Made by a program: the position numbers and the translations under genes | NCBI RefSeq assembly: GCF_023093595.1 | Contig: NZ_JALLIK010000106.1 | Span: 62,001-126,000 of the forward strand | DNA length: 64,000 bases | Origin: Thauera aromatica_A | GTDB lineage: Bacteria; Pseudomonadota; Gammaproteobacteria; Burkholderiales; Rhodocyclaceae | Direction: 5' to 3' | Shown here: piece by piece, positions 50,517-61,638 of the stretch | Layout of the letters: every line of letters begins with the position of its first letter | How positions within the stretch are numbered: the stretch's first letter is position 1 | Notes under the pieces: model-generated | The model's database searches: none | Seen by the model: only the letters and a program-made list of their open reading frames with translations | What the model was told of the DNA's origin: nothing

Positions 50517-51038
50517 TCATCCGCCGGCATAGCGCAGGCGGGAAGCGGGCCGCGGCGGGCGGGCGATGTGTTCCAGCGGCAGGACGTGGGTCTGCTTGAT
50601 CTTGTGCAGGGCGATGTCGGTCTTGATGTTGGCGACACCGGGCAGGCGCAGCAGGCGCTTCATCATCAGCTCGGAAAAGGCGGCCAGATCGGGGGCGACG
50701 ATGCGCAACACGTAGTCGGCGCTGCCGCTCACCGAAAAGCACTCGAGCACTTCGGGAAGCGCGGCGACGCCGCTCTCGAAGGCATCGGGGCGCTGTGCGC
50801 CATGGCGTTCGAGGGTGACGTGGGCGAAGGCGGTGACGCCGAGGCCGAGCGCAGCCGGGTCGAGCAGCGCCGCATAGCCGGCGATGAGGCCGGCGTCCTG
50901 CAGGCGCTGCAGCCGGCGGCTGACCTGCGAGGCCGACAGGTGCACGTGCTCCCCGAGCACGGCGTTGGTGGCGTTGCCGCTGCGCTGCAGCGCGTCGAGG
51001 AGAGCGAGGTCATGGCGGTCGACCGTGATGGCGTTCAT
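50517..51038 (-). CDS. Lrp/AsnC family transcriptional regulator
   Basis: This 173-residue regulator has an N-terminal HTH (DRHDLALLDALQRSGNATNAVLGEHVHLSASQVSRRLQRLQDAGLI) and a C-terminal RAM/AsnC ligand domain (GSADYVLRIVAPDLAAFSELMMKRLLRLPGV in consecutive segments). Lrp-type proteins bind amino acids and often control a divergent gene; here that is the phenylpyruvate/indolepyruvate decarboxylase, with a perfect palindrome in the 116-base gap. An aromatic amino acid is therefore a plausible ligand, by inference. Confidence 0.9.
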   Translation of the reverse strand: MNAITVDRHDLALLDALQRSGNATNAVLGEHVHLSASQVSRRLQRLQDAGLIAGYAALLDPAALGLGVTAFAHVTLERHGAQRPDAFESGVAALPEVLECFSVSGSADYVLRIVAPDLAAFSELMMKRLLRLPGVANIKTDIALHKIKQTHVLPLEHIARPPRPASRLRYAGG

Positions 51039-51053
51039 TCTTCAGCTTCTTCA

Positions 51054-51068
51054 TGCACGAAACGTGCA
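51054..51068. promoter_or_regulatory. palindromic operator between lrp-like gene and ppdC
   Basis: TGCACG-AAA-CGTGCA is a perfect 15-bp inverted repeat located 16 bases from the regulator start. A further GTGCA half-site occurs at 51105-51109, upstream of a CATAAT (51122-51127) that may be the ppdC -10 element. It is likely bound by the adjacent Lrp/AsnC protein. Confidence 0.55.
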
Positions 51069-51154
51069 CATCATCGCATTTTAAGGCACTAAAAAGCGCA
51101 CACCGTGCAGGGCATGCGCAGCATAATTTTCCGACCATTCCGGAGGAGACCAGC

Positions 51155-52783
<1,629 letters not shown>

Positions 52784-52808
52784 AGCGGTGCGCCCGGCGG
52801 GGGCGGTT

Positions 52809-55403
52809 TCAGCCCGCCTTGGGCGCCGCGGTGCGCTTGCACGCGGCCGGCTTGGCGGTCGCGGGGGCTTCGCCGGCGGCGTCGGCATCGCCGCCGGCTT
52901 TCGCCGCTGCGCTCTTGGCGCCGGCTTTCGGTGCCTTCGCTTCGAACTCGAAGCCGACCTTGCCGTCCTTGCCGCGCACCAGGTAGGCGGAGAACTTGCG
53001 CCGGGTGCGCGCCGAGACAAAGCCCTTGAGCAGCTCGGTCTTGCCTTCGGCAAGGAGCTTCGCCATCTGCTCGCGCTCGATCGGCTGCTGCAGGATGACT
53101 TTGCCGGAGCGGAAATCGCAACGCTTGCCCGGTCCCACGGATTTTTCGCAGACGTAGGCCATGCCGTGCTCGAACACGCGGGCGGCGCATTTCGGGCAGG
53201 CGCCGACCGGCGTCTGTTCCGAGAAATCCACCGCCTCGGCCTCCTCGCCTTCCTTGGGCTGGCCGAAGTCGAAAGTGGGCTGCTTGTCCTCGTTCAACAC
53301 GATGTCGGCGTTGAACAGGCGCCCCATCTTGTTGCGGAAGCCGAGCAGCGGGCCGACCTTGCCCGCGCGCAGCAGGGTCTCGATCTCGTCGTACTCGAAC
53401 TGGCGCCCGGCGACGATCTTCCAGGTGCTCCAGTCGCAGCTCTGGCAGGCGAACTTCTTGTAGTTTTCCTTCACCACCCCGCCGCACTTCGGGCACGGGG
53501 TCTGCAGGGTGACGAACTCGCCCGGCACGGTGTCGGACTCGTAGCGCTTGGCGCGCTCGACCACCTCGCGCGTCATCTCGGCGATCTCGTTCATGAAGGC
53601 TTCGCGGCTGAGCTTGCCGTGTTCCATCTGCGCGAGCTTGTATTCCCAGCCGCCGGTCAGTTCCGGCGAAGTCAGCGCAGTGACGCCCAGACCCTTCAGC
53701 AGCGTGATCAGCGAGAACGCCTTCGCACTCGGGATCAGCTCGCGGCCTTCACGGTGGATGTACTGCTCGCCGATCAGGCCTTCGATGATCTGCGCCCGCG
53801 TCGCCGGAGTGCCGAGGCCGCGCTCGGCCATCGCCGCGCGCAGCTCCTCGTCGTCGACCATCTTGCCCGCGCCTTCCATGGCGGAGAGCAGGGTGGCTTC
53901 GTTGAAGCGCGCCGGCGGCTTGGTCTGCAGCGCCTTCACCACGATGTCCTCGGTGGCGACGGTCTCGCCCTGCTTCACCGCCACCAGCTGCGGGCCGCCG
54001 TCCTTGGCGTCCCCGGGTTTTCCATCTTTCTCGTCGCTGGCGGCTTCCTTGCCATACACCGCGAGCCAGCCCGGATTGACCAGCACCTTGCCCTCGGTCT
54101 TGAAGACCTCGCCCTCGACGCGGGTGATGCGGGTGGTGATCTGGTACTCGGCCGCGGGGTAGAACACGGCGAGGAAGCGCTTGGTGACGAGGTCGTAGAT
54201 CTTGTGTTCGGCCTCGGACAGGTTCTTCGGCAGCGCCCCGGTGGGGATGATGGCGAAGTGGTCAGAGATCTTGGCGTTGTTGAAGATGCGCTTGTTCGGC
54301 TTCACCCAGCCCTGCCGGGCGATCTCGCCGGCGAAGGGCGCGTACTGATCGGGCAGGGTGCGCAGCACCTCGCTCACCGTGGCGAGGTAGTCCTCGGGCA
54401 GGGCGCGGGCGTCGGTCCGCGGGTAGGTCAGCACCTTGTGCTTCTCGTACAGCGCCTGGGCGAGTTGCAGGGTGACGCGGGCGGAGAAGCCGAAGCGGCC
54501 GTTGGCTTCGCGCTGCAGGCTGGTGAGATCGAACAGCAGCGGCGACAGCTGGGTGGAGGGCTTGGACTCCTCGCTGACCACGCCCGGCTTGCCCGCGCAC
54601 TTGGCGCGGATGGCCTCGGCCCGGGCCTGGTCCCACAGGCGGAAGGCGGTGGCGTGCTCGTCGCCTTCGGGCTTCTTGAACTTTTCGTCGAACCAGCGCC
54701 CGGGGTATTCGCCGGCGGCACAGGCGAAGCGCGCTTCGAGTTCCCAGTAGTCGCGCGACTGGAACTTGCGGATACGGTCTTCGCGCTCGACCACCATCGC
54801 CAGCGTCGGCGTCTGCACGCGACCCACCGTGGTGAGGTGAAAGCCACCGGTCTTGGAGTTGAACGCGGTCATCGCCCGGGTGCCGTTGATGCCGATCAGC
54901 CAGTCCGATTCGGCGCGGCAGATCGCGGCGTTACGCAGGCCCTCGACGTCCTGCGCGGCGCGCAGGTGGGCGAAGCCGTCGCGGATCGCCTGCGCCGTCA
55001 TCGACTGCAGCCACAGGCGCTGCATCGGCTTCTTGGTGCCGGCGTGCTGGGCGATGAAGTTGAAGATCAGCTCGCCCTCGCGGCCCGCGTCGCAGGCGTT
55101 GATGAGGCCGGTGACGTCCTTCCTCTTGATCAGCCGGGTGAGCAGCTTCAAGCGGTCCTCGGTCTTCTCGATCGGTCTGACCGCGAAGTGGGGCGGAATC
55201 ACCGGCAGGTGGGCGAAAGTCCATTTGCCGCGCTTGACCTCGAATTCCTCGGGCACGGCAAGCTCGAGAAGGTGGCCGACGGCCGACGACAGCACGTAGT
55301 CGTCGGACTCGTAGTAGTCCTTCTCCTTGGTGAAGCCGCCCAGCGCACGGGCGATGTCCTGTGCGACGGAGGGCTTTTCCGCGATGATCAGTTGCTTGCT
55401 CAT
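52809..55403 (-). CDS. topB: DNA topoisomerase III (type IA)
   Basis: This 864-residue type IA topoisomerase passes single strands through a transient break. The Toprim domain starts IIAEKPSVA and has the metal motif DAGREGE (105-111). The active-site Tyr327 is in LTYPRTDAR. The C-terminal region holds zinc-ribbon pairs (CPKCGG...CQSC near 650; CPKCAA...C near 735) and a Lys/Ala-rich tail. Length and the SAVGHLLELAVP element match the TopB class rather than TopA. It is downstream of smg on the same strand, as in other betaproteobacteria (dprA-smg-topB). Confidence 0.93.
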   Translation of the reverse strand: MSKQLIIAEKPSVAQDIARALGGFTKEKDYYESDDYVLSSAVGHLLELAVPEEFEVKRGKWTFAHLPVIPPHFAVRPIEKTEDRLKLLTRLIKRKDVTGLINACDAGREGELIFNFIAQHAGTKKPMQRLWLQSMTAQAIRDGFAHLRAAQDVEGLRNAAICRAESDWLIGINGTRAMTAFNSKTGGFHLTTVGRVQTPTLAMVVEREDRIRKFQSRDYWELEARFACAAGEYPGRWFDEKFKKPEGDEHATAFRLWDQARAEAIRAKCAGKPGVVSEESKPSTQLSPLLFDLTSLQREANGRFGFSARVTLQLAQALYEKHKVLTYPRTDARALPEDYLATVSEVLRTLPDQYAPFAGEIARQGWVKPNKRIFNNAKISDHFAIIPTGALPKNLSEAEHKIYDLVTKRFLAVFYPAAEYQITTRITRVEGEVFKTEGKVLVNPGWLAVYGKEAASDEKDGKPGDAKDGGPQLVAVKQGETVATEDIVVKALQTKPPARFNEATLLSAMEGAGKMVDDEELRAAMAERGLGTPATRAQIIEGLIGEQYIHREGRELIPSAKAFSLITLLKGLGVTALTSPELTGGWEYKLAQMEHGKLSREAFMNEIAEMTREVVERAKRYESDTVPGEFVTLQTPCPKCGGVVKENYKKFACQSCDWSTWKIVAGRQFEYDEIETLLRAGKVGPLLGFRNKMGRLFNADIVLNEDKQPTFDFGQPKEGEEAEAVDFSEQTPVGACPKCAARVFEHGMAYVCEKSVGPGKRCDFRSGKVILQQPIEREQMAKLLAEGKTELLKGFVSARTRRKFSAYLVRGKDGKVGFEFEAKAPKAGAKSAAAKAGGDADAAGEAPATAKPAACKRTAAPKAG

Positions 55404-55506
55404 GCTTTGGCAGGAAGGGGGCTGGGCGCCGCTAGGCGCAGGGTTCAGGAAGCGGCCGATGATAAGGACAGCACGCCGGCGCGTGCAAGCCGCTCGGGAG
55501 ATGCGC

Positions 55507-55977
55507 TCAATGCACGACCGGTTCGTAGTCCCAGTCGTCTTCCTCGGTCAGCAGTTCGTCCACCATCAGGGTGTCGATCGGTTCTTCCTGCTGCCACAGC
55601 ACCATCAGCACGATCACTTTCAGGCGATTCAGCGTGATGGTGAAGTCGTGCAAGGCCATCGCCCGTTCGATGATCAGTTCGCGGTGAGCGGCACCGAGCA
55701 CGCCGGCGCTTTCCAGCAAGCTGAGGAAGCCGCGGCAGGGGGCATCGAGCTGGGTCTGTTCCGCTTCGGTGTAGATACGCACCGAGCCGGCGCTCGGTGC
55801 ACACCCCGGATGGATCTCGCGCGCCACCCGGCGCAGGCCGGCGAGCCACTCCAGCGCTTCCGAGATTTCTTCCTGCTCGAAGCCGGCCGCCGACAGCTTG
55901 CGCGCCAACAGCTCGGATTCGGGGCAAGCGTCGGCGTGGATGTAGCTTTCGAACAGGTATACAAGGATGTCGAACAA
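55507..55977 (-). CDS. smg: Smg (DUF494) family protein, TTG start
   Basis: This 156-residue protein matches E. coli Smg along its length: FDILVYLFESYIHADA at the start, then EQEEISEALEWLAGLRR, TQLDAPCRGFLSLLE, HRELIIERAMAL and LMVLWQQEEPIDTLMVDELL. The function is unknown, though Smg is conserved beside dprA and topA/topB. The first residue that aligns with Smg is encoded by TTG (55975-55977), preceded by an AGAGG ribosome site; ATG or GTG alternatives lie only upstream in sequence without similarity. The dprA stop is about 105 bases upstream. Confidence 0.85.
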   Translation of the reverse strand: MFDILVYLFESYIHADACPESELLARKLSAAGFEQEEISEALEWLAGLRRVAREIHPGCAPSAGSVRIYTEAEQTQLDAPCRGFLSLLESAGVLGAAHRELIIERAMALHDFTITLNRLKVIVLMVLWQQEEPIDTLMVDELLTEEDDWDYEPVVH

Positions 55978-56082
55978 AACGGCCTCTTCTGGATTCGGCG
56001 GTGCGGGACGCATGCGGCAAACGCGCCTGCCGACCACTTCGGCCGTGGCGCAGGCGGTGTTTCGGGACGGGTGGCACCCGCT

Positions 56083-57255
56083 TCAGGTGCGTTGCAGGCG
56101 GCTGCCGGGCAGGCGGACGAGGCGCCCGTCCAGCTCCAACGGCAGCAGGATGGCGTAGAGGGCATCGACCGTCAAGCCGCAGCGCTGGGCAAGGGTGTCG
56201 ATGTCCACCGGGTCGTGGCCGAGGATCTGGAGCACCCGTGCAGTGTCGGCGTCGAGGGCGAGCGCGGCCTGCGCCGGAGCGGCGGGGGACGATTCCGGGG
56301 CACCGGCGCCGGAGGCGCGGCGTCCGCGGTGGCGTGGGGGAGCAGGGAAGGGCGGGGAGGCCCAGCCGAGTCGGCCGCGCAGCTCCTCGACCACATCCTC
56401 GGCGGTTTCCACCAGCTTGGCGCCCTCGCGGATCAGACGATGGCAGCCGCGCGCCAGCGGCGAGTGGATCGAGCCGGGAATGGCGAACACTTCGCGCCCG
56501 CTTTCGGTCGCCAGGCGGGCGGTGATCAGCGAACCGCTGTTGACCGCCGCTTCCACCACCAGTACGCCGTGGGCGAGTCCGGCGATCAGGCGATTGCGGC
56601 GCGGGAAGTTGTGCGGCAGGGGCGGCGTGCCGAGCGGCAGCTCGCTGACGACCACGCCGGCGGCCGCGATCTCGCGCGCCAGCGCGGCATTCTTTGCCGG
56701 ATAGATGCGGTCGATGCCGGTCCCGATCACCGCCACCGTGCCCCCGCCTTCCGCGCCGGCGGCGAGCGCGCCGCGGTGGGCGGCGGCGTCGATGCCCAGC
56801 GCCAGGCCGCTGACGATGGCGAAACCCTGGGTGGCCAGGGCGCGGGCGAAGGCTTCGGCGTTGGCATCGCCCTGCACGGTCGACGAGCGCGCGCCGACGA
56901 GGGCGAGCGCCGGGCGCTGCAGTAACTCCGGGCGGCCCTTCAGGTACAGCAGAGGCGGCGGGTCGGCGATGTCGAGCAGGCTGCGCGGATAGGCTTCGTC
57001 GGCCAGGGTCAGGAGGTGGTTGCCGCTTTCGGCAGCCCAGGCCAGGCCTTGTTCGATGCGCTCTTGCGGTGGCGGGGCGAGCACGGCCGCCGCCGCCTCG
57101 CTGCCGACGACCGCGGCGAGCGCGCCGCGGCTGGCGGCGAAGATGTGCTGCGGCAGGCCGAAAGCGGCAAGCAGGCTGCGCTGGTGGGCGGCGCCCAGGC
57201 CGGGCACCGCGCTCAGGCGCAGCCAGTGGGCGAGATCGTCGGCGTCGGTTGCCAC
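56083..57255 (-). CDS. dprA: DNA-processing protein DprA (Smf)
   Basis: This 390-residue protein protects incoming single-stranded DNA and loads RecA during natural transformation. An N-terminal SAM-like region (LAHWLRLSAVPGLGAAHQRSLL) precedes the Rossmann core, with LALVGARSSTVQG near 115, VSGLALGIDAAAHRGAL near 147, and NFPRRNRLIAGLAHGVLVVEA near 218. The C-terminal winged helix (LDIDTLAQRCGLTVD-like, about 340-385) follows a Pro/Ala-rich linker. All key elements are intact. Upstream of smg and topB on the same strand, downstream of the LysM gene; likely one operon. Confidence 0.92.
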   Translation of the reverse strand: MATDADDLAHWLRLSAVPGLGAAHQRSLLAAFGLPQHIFAASRGALAAVVGSEAAAAVLAPPPQERIEQGLAWAAESGNHLLTLADEAYPRSLLDIADPPPLLYLKGRPELLQRPALALVGARSSTVQGDANAEAFARALATQGFAIVSGLALGIDAAAHRGALAAGAEGGGTVAVIGTGIDRIYPAKNAALAREIAAAGVVVSELPLGTPPLPHNFPRRNRLIAGLAHGVLVVEAAVNSGSLITARLATESGREVFAIPGSIHSPLARGCHRLIREGAKLVETAEDVVEELRGRLGWASPPFPAPPRHRGRRASGAGAPESSPAAPAQAALALDADTARVLQILGHDPVDIDTLAQRCGLTVDALYAILLPLELDGRLVRLPGSRLQRT

Positions 57256-57274
57256 GCTGCGGTGCCGGGGGCGC

Positions 57275-58309
57275 TCAGGGTCTGCGCACGGCGTCGGCGA
57301 GGGTCACATGGCCGTCGGCGTCCATCACCAGGGCGTAGGCGACGCGCTCGAAGACGCGGAACACGAACGCCGTGCCGTAGCGCTTTTCCGGCAGCTGGAA
57401 GCTTTCCTTGCCGTCCTCGCCGTTGAATTCGGCGCTGCCGCGGTTGCGGAACAGCGCCAGCACATGGCCGCGCTCGATGCCGTCGCGCTCGCCGAGGTTG
57501 AGGGCGACGACGTTGAGGCGGCCGGTTTCGCTGACGCCGCGATGGATCGAGATGATCCGGCCTTCGAGCGCCTGCGCCGGCGCGTGCGGGACGTAGGAGA
57601 ACACCGCCGGGCGCTCACTCGGCAGCATCAGGTCGCCGACGCCGATTTCCTCGACCGCGGAGACGATTTCGAGCGTTGCCGGAGTGCCGCGTTCAGTGAC
57701 GCGGGCGGTGCCGAGGTAGGCCGCCTCCCAGGCGAGGGTCTCGCGCGTCAGCGGGTCTTCGAGGGGCCGCGCGGGGCGGTAGATGTGCCAGACGTCGGCG
57801 CTGTCGCCGACGTCCTTGGCGAAGACGGTGTCGCCCGAGCCGGTCAGCACCCGGCTGGTCTCGGTGGCGACGATCGTCGCCGAGCCTTCCAGGCGCGGCC
57901 CATCGACCACCAGCGGGCGGCTGAGGAAAGGTTCGATGATCTGCAACGGAATGCTCGGCACCGCGGTGTCGAGGGCTTCACTGTAGATCTGCGGCTGCAG
58001 CCGGACCTCGCGGGAGCCGTCGATGCGGCGGCCGATCGACAGCCAGGGGCCGCTGCGATCGAGCAGGATCACCTGCCCCGGGTAGATCAGGTGGGGGTTG
58101 CGGATCTGGTCGCGGTTCAGGCGCCAGACTTCGGGCCAGCGCCAGGGCTGCTGCAGGAAGCGGCCGGAGATGCCCCACAAGGTGTCGCCCGCGACCACGG
58201 TGTAGCTGTCGGGGGCGTTATCAACGAGGCGCACGCCGGACTGGGCCTGGGCGGCGATGCTGAACAGGGTCGCGATGCCGAGCAGCAGAGGGAATATAAT
58301 TCGGATCAT
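57275..58309 (-). CDS. LysM-domain periplasmic protein
   Basis: This 344-residue exported protein has a signal peptide MIRIIFPLLLGIATLFSIAAQAQ. An N-terminal LysM-type domain at about 35-80 (YTVVAGDTLWGISGRFL, IRNPHLIYPGQVILL) binds peptidoglycan. The remaining 260 residues are a beta-rich region without catalytic motifs that I recognise. Homologues are conserved upstream of dprA, opposite def-fmt, in betaproteobacteria. The chosen ATG gives the signal peptide; the frame is open 40 codons further upstream without similarity. The stop is 19 bases from dprA. Confidence 0.85.
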   Translation of the reverse strand: MIRIIFPLLLGIATLFSIAAQAQSGVRLVDNAPDSYTVVAGDTLWGISGRFLQQPWRWPEVWRLNRDQIRNPHLIYPGQVILLDRSGPWLSIGRRIDGSREVRLQPQIYSEALDTAVPSIPLQIIEPFLSRPLVVDGPRLEGSATIVATETSRVLTGSGDTVFAKDVGDSADVWHIYRPARPLEDPLTRETLAWEAAYLGTARVTERGTPATLEIVSAVEEIGVGDLMLPSERPAVFSYVPHAPAQALEGRIISIHRGVSETGRLNVVALNLGERDGIERGHVLALFRNRGSAEFNGEDGKESFQLPEKRYGTAFVFRVFERVAYALVMDADGHVTLADAVRRP

Positions 58310-58517
58310 CGATCGCTTCCGGTAGAAGGGGGGTGTGCCGGAACCGTTCCGGAACGCCGCCCGCCCGTCGGGGTCGAAACGGCAGCGCGGTGCAGGCTTG
58401 GTCGCGCACGTGCCGCGCCCACGTACCACGTACTTCCCGCCCCGTTCTCATTACATGTGCATGCATGCGGGAGCGCTGGAAATTCTGCACGCAAAGATTC
58501 AACCCGGCAAGGCATTC

Positions 58518-59021
58518 ATGGCTCTCCTACCTATTCTCCGCTACCCCGATCCCCGCCTGCACACCGTCGCCAAACCGGTGGCGCGGATCGACGACGACCT
58601 CCGCCGGCTCATCGAGGACATGGCCGAAACGATGTACGAAGCGCCCGGCGTCGGCCTCGCCGCGACCCAGGTCAACGTGCATCGGCGCGTCGTCGTCATC
58701 GACGTCTCCGAAGACAAGAGCAGCCTGATGGCGCTGATCAACCCCGAGATCCTCGAGCGCGCCGGCGAGCAGGTGTGTGAGGAAGGCTGCCTGTCGGTGC
58801 CCGGCGTCTACGAGAAGGTCAAGCGCGCCGAGCGGGTCAGGGTCCGCGCCCTGAACGAGCAGGGCGAGACGGTCGAGTTCGAGGCCGAGGGCCTGCTCGC
58901 GGTCTGCATCCAGCACGAGATCGACCACCTCGACGGCAAGGTCTTCGTCGAATACCTGTCCCAGCTCAAGCTCGGCCGCATCAAGAGCAAGCTGGCCAAG
59001 CAGGCCCGCATCACCGCATGA
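58518..59021 (+). CDS. def: peptide deformylase
   Basis: This 167-residue metallo-enzyme removes the formyl group from nascent proteins. All three motifs are present: GVGLAATQ (44-51), EGCLS (89-93, metal ligand Cys91) and HEIDH (133-137). Start MALLPILRYPDPRL is the usual one; a Met 24 codons upstream lacks similarity. The stop overlaps the fmt start (ATGA), coupling the two formyl-methionine enzymes. Confidence 0.95.
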   Translation: MALLPILRYPDPRLHTVAKPVARIDDDLRRLIEDMAETMYEAPGVGLAATQVNVHRRVVVIDVSEDKSSLMALINPEILERAGEQVCEEGCLSVPGVYEKVKRAERVRVRALNEQGETVEFEAEGLLAVCIQHEIDHLDGKVFVEYLSQLKLGRIKSKLAKQARITA

Positions 59022-59989
59022 CGGCCGCGCCCGCTTCCAATGGCGGCACGTTGCGCGTTGCCTTCGCCGGCACGCCCGAATTCGCCGCGCGCGCGCTCGA
59101 TGCCATCCTCCAGGCCGGCTACGAAGTTCCGCTCGTGCTGACCCAGCCCGACCGCCCGTCCGGGCGCGGCATGAAGCTCACCCCGAGCGCAGTCAAGCAA
59201 CTCGCCCTCGCCCACGGCATCGCCGTCGACCAGCCGGAGAAGCTGCGCACCGCAGAGCAGCGCGCCGCGCTCGCCGCCTGTGCGCCCGACGTGCTGGTGG
59301 TGGCGGCCTACGGCCTGCTCCTGCCACCGGCGGTGCTGGCGCTGCCGCGCTTGGGCTGCATCAACATCCACGCCTCGTTGCTGCCGCGCTGGCGCGGCGC
59401 GGCACCGATCCACCGCGCGATCGAGGCTGGCGACGCCGAGACCGGCATCACCATCATGCAGATGGATGAAGGGCTGGATACCGGGGCGATGCTGCTGGTG
59501 CGCAGGACGCCGATCCTGCCCGCCGACACCACCGCCCGCCTGCACGACCGCCTCGCCGCGCTCGGCGGCGAAGCCATCGTCGATGCGCTCGGCGCGCTCG
59601 CTGCCGGCACCCTGCAGGCCACGCCGCAGCCGGACGAAGGCATCACCTACGCGGCCAAGATCGGCCGTGCCGAAGCGACGATCGACTGGACGCGGCCGGC
59701 GGCGGCGATCGAGCGTGCGGTGCGCGCCTTCGACCCCTTTCCCGGCGCCGTTTCCGTACTGCACGACAGCGCGGTGAAGTGCTGGGCGGCGCAGGTGGTC
59801 GCCGGCTGCGGCGCACCCGGCACCGTGCTCGCGGTGGACGATGGCGGCATCACCGTGGCCTGCGGCGAAGGTGCGCTCCGCCTCCTCAGCCTGCAGCGCG
59901 CGGGCAGCAAGCGCCTGCCTGCCGGGGAATTCCTGCGCGGCTTCGCGGTCTCTGTCGGCGAACGCTTCGCCGCCGCGTCCCCGGCGTGA
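59018..59989 (+). CDS. fmt: methionyl-tRNA formyltransferase
   Basis: This 323-residue enzyme formylates initiator Met-tRNA using 10-formyl-tetrahydrofolate. The N-terminal GART fold contains RVAFAGTPEFAARAL, the catalytic region NIHASLLPRWRGAAPIHRAI and the Asp in GITIMQMDEGLDTG. The C-terminal OB-like domain (TIDWTRPAAAIERAVRAFDPFPGA) binds tRNA. Overlaps def by four bases. The canonical def-fmt operon. Confidence 0.95.
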   Translation: MTAAPASNGGTLRVAFAGTPEFAARALDAILQAGYEVPLVLTQPDRPSGRGMKLTPSAVKQLALAHGIAVDQPEKLRTAEQRAALAACAPDVLVVAAYGLLLPPAVLALPRLGCINIHASLLPRWRGAAPIHRAIEAGDAETGITIMQMDEGLDTGAMLLVRRTPILPADTTARLHDRLAALGGEAIVDALGALAAGTLQATPQPDEGITYAAKIGRAEATIDWTRPAAAIERAVRAFDPFPGAVSVLHDSAVKCWAAQVVAGCGAPGTVLAVDDGGITVACGEGALRLLSLQRAGSKRLPAGEFLRGFAVSVGERFAAASPA

Positions 59990-60076
59990 AGCGGCGCGGC
60001 GGCGGCCGGCTCTTGATTCCGCCTCCCCCGCCTCCATTTTCATTCTCGATCAATCTCGTGCAGGAAGGATTCCGCA

Positions 60077-60916
60077 ATGTTCGGTAACTGGATCAAGACT
60101 TCGATACTGATGGCCGGCATCGTCGCCCTGTTCGGCGCGATGGGCGCGGCCATCGGCGGCCAGCAAGGGATGCTGATCGCGCTCGTGGTCGGCGGCGCGA
60201 TGAATTTCTGGGCCTACTGGTTCTCGGACAAGGCGGTGCTGAAGATGTACCACGCCCGCCCGGTCGATGCCGCCTCCTCGCCCTACCTGTACAACATGGT
60301 GCGCGAGCTCGCTCAGCGCGCCGGGCTGCCGATGCCCAAGGTGTACATCATCGACGAAGCCCAGCCCAACGCCTTCGCCACCGGACGCAACCCGGAAAAC
60401 GCCGCCGTCGCCGCCACCACCGGCATCATCCGCATGCTCTCCGAGCGCGAGCTGCGCGGGGTGATGGCGCACGAACTGGCCCACGTCAGGAACCGCGACA
60501 TCCTGATCTCGACGATCTCGGCGACGGTCGCCGGCGCGATCTCGATGCTCGCCAACTTCGGCATGTTCTTCGGCGGGCGCGACGGTGAGGACCGCCCCAA
60601 TCCGGTGGTGTCGATCGCGATGATGATCCTCGCTCCGCTCGCCGGCATGATCATCCAGATGGCGATCAGCCGCACCCGCGAGTTCGGCGCCGACCGCGGC
60701 GGCGCGGAGATCTCCGGCGACCCCGAAGCGCTCGCCGCGGCGCTGGCCAAGATCGACGCCTACGCCCGCGGCATTCCGATGCACACTGCCGAACAGCACC
60801 CCGAGACCGCGCAGATGATGATCATGAATCCGCTCTCCGGCGGCGGCCTGCGCGGCCTGTTCTCGACCCACCCGTCCACCCAGGAACGCATCGCCCGCCT
60901 GCGCGCGATGCGCTGA
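60077..60916 (+). CDS. htpX: membrane metalloprotease HtpX
   Basis: This 279-residue inner-membrane zinc protease degrades misfolded membrane proteins. Two hydrophobic segments open the protein (IKTSILMAGIVALFGAMGAAIGG, GMLIALVVGGAMNFWAYWF). The zinc motif HELAH is at 132-136, and the third ligand Glu202 is in SRTREFGADRGGA. Two further hydrophobic segments lie between. AGGAAGGA precedes the ATG. Location downstream of fmt is common in this group. Confidence 0.94.
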   Translation: MFGNWIKTSILMAGIVALFGAMGAAIGGQQGMLIALVVGGAMNFWAYWFSDKAVLKMYHARPVDAASSPYLYNMVRELAQRAGLPMPKVYIIDEAQPNAFATGRNPENAAVAATTGIIRMLSERELRGVMAHELAHVRNRDILISTISATVAGAISMLANFGMFFGGRDGEDRPNPVVSIAMMILAPLAGMIIQMAISRTREFGADRGGAEISGDPEALAAALAKIDAYARGIPMHTAEQHPETAQMMIMNPLSGGGLRGLFSTHPSTQERIARLRAMR

Positions 60917-60927
60917 AGCGGCGGTCC

Positions 60928-60967
60928 CCGCGTTCCCCCGCCGCTGCCCGGCCGGCGGCGGGGGAAC
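60928..60967 (+). terminator. very stable hairpin after htpX
   Basis: A 15-bp perfect inverted repeat (GCGTTCCCCCGCCGC / GCGGCGGGGGAACGC) with a 10-nt loop begins 11 bases after the htpX stop. No T-tract follows; it is a likely terminator or mRNA 3' stabiliser. Confidence 0.6.
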
Positions 60968-61096
60968 GCCGCGCCCGCGGCACGCATGCCCGATTTTTCA
61001 CCTTCCCGCCCTGGCCGGATCGTGTACGCTTTGCCTTTCGCCGACCCGCAACGGACAAGCGCGGCGGCTTTCTTCAATCACCCGGAGGACAGACTC

Positions 61097-61597
61097 ATGA
61101 GTACAGTGACCCTTGGCGGCAACCCGATCGACGTGGCGGGCCGTTTTCCCCACGCCGGCGATACCGCGCCCGCCTTCAAGCTGACCGGCGCCGATCTCGC
61201 CGACATCGGCCTCGACGCCTTCCCCGGCAAGCGCAAGGTGCTCAACATCGTGCCCAGCCTCGACACCCCGGTGTGCGCAACCTCGACGCGCAAGTTCAAC
61301 GCCGAAGCCGGCAAGCTCGCCGACACCGTGGTCCTGGTCGTTTCCGCCGACCTGCCTTTCGCCGCGAAGCGCTTCTGCGAGACCGAAGGCCTCAACAACG
61401 TGCACACCCTGTCGACCTTCCGCAACCCGGGCTTTGCCCAGGCCTACGGCGTGGCGATCACTTCCGGCCCGCTTGCCGGCGTCACCGCGCGCGCCGTGGT
61501 GGTGGTCGATGCCAATGACAAGGTCGTGCATGCCCAGCTCGTGCCCGAGATCAAGGAAGAGCCGGATTACGCCGCGGCGCTGGCGGCGCTGAAGTAA
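61097..61597 (+). CDS. tpx: thiol peroxidase Tpx
   Basis: This 166-residue atypical 2-Cys peroxiredoxin reduces H2O2 and alkyl hydroperoxides with thioredoxin. The peroxidatic Cys60 lies in PSLDTPVCATSTR and the resolving Cys94 in AAKRFCETEG, the standard Tpx spacing. TLGGNPIDVAG at the N-terminus is characteristic. A GGAGGA ribosome site at 61084-61089 fixes the ATG. It is followed by strong terminator hairpins, so it is a monocistronic gene. Confidence 0.95.
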   Translation: MSTVTLGGNPIDVAGRFPHAGDTAPAFKLTGADLADIGLDAFPGKRKVLNIVPSLDTPVCATSTRKFNAEAGKLADTVVLVVSADLPFAAKRFCETEGLNNVHTLSTFRNPGFAQAYGVAITSGPLAGVTARAVVVVDANDKVVHAQLVPEIKEEPDYAAALAALK

Positions 61598-61638
61598 GGA
61601 CACAGGATGCCGCTCACCGCCTGGCCGGTGAGCGGAGC

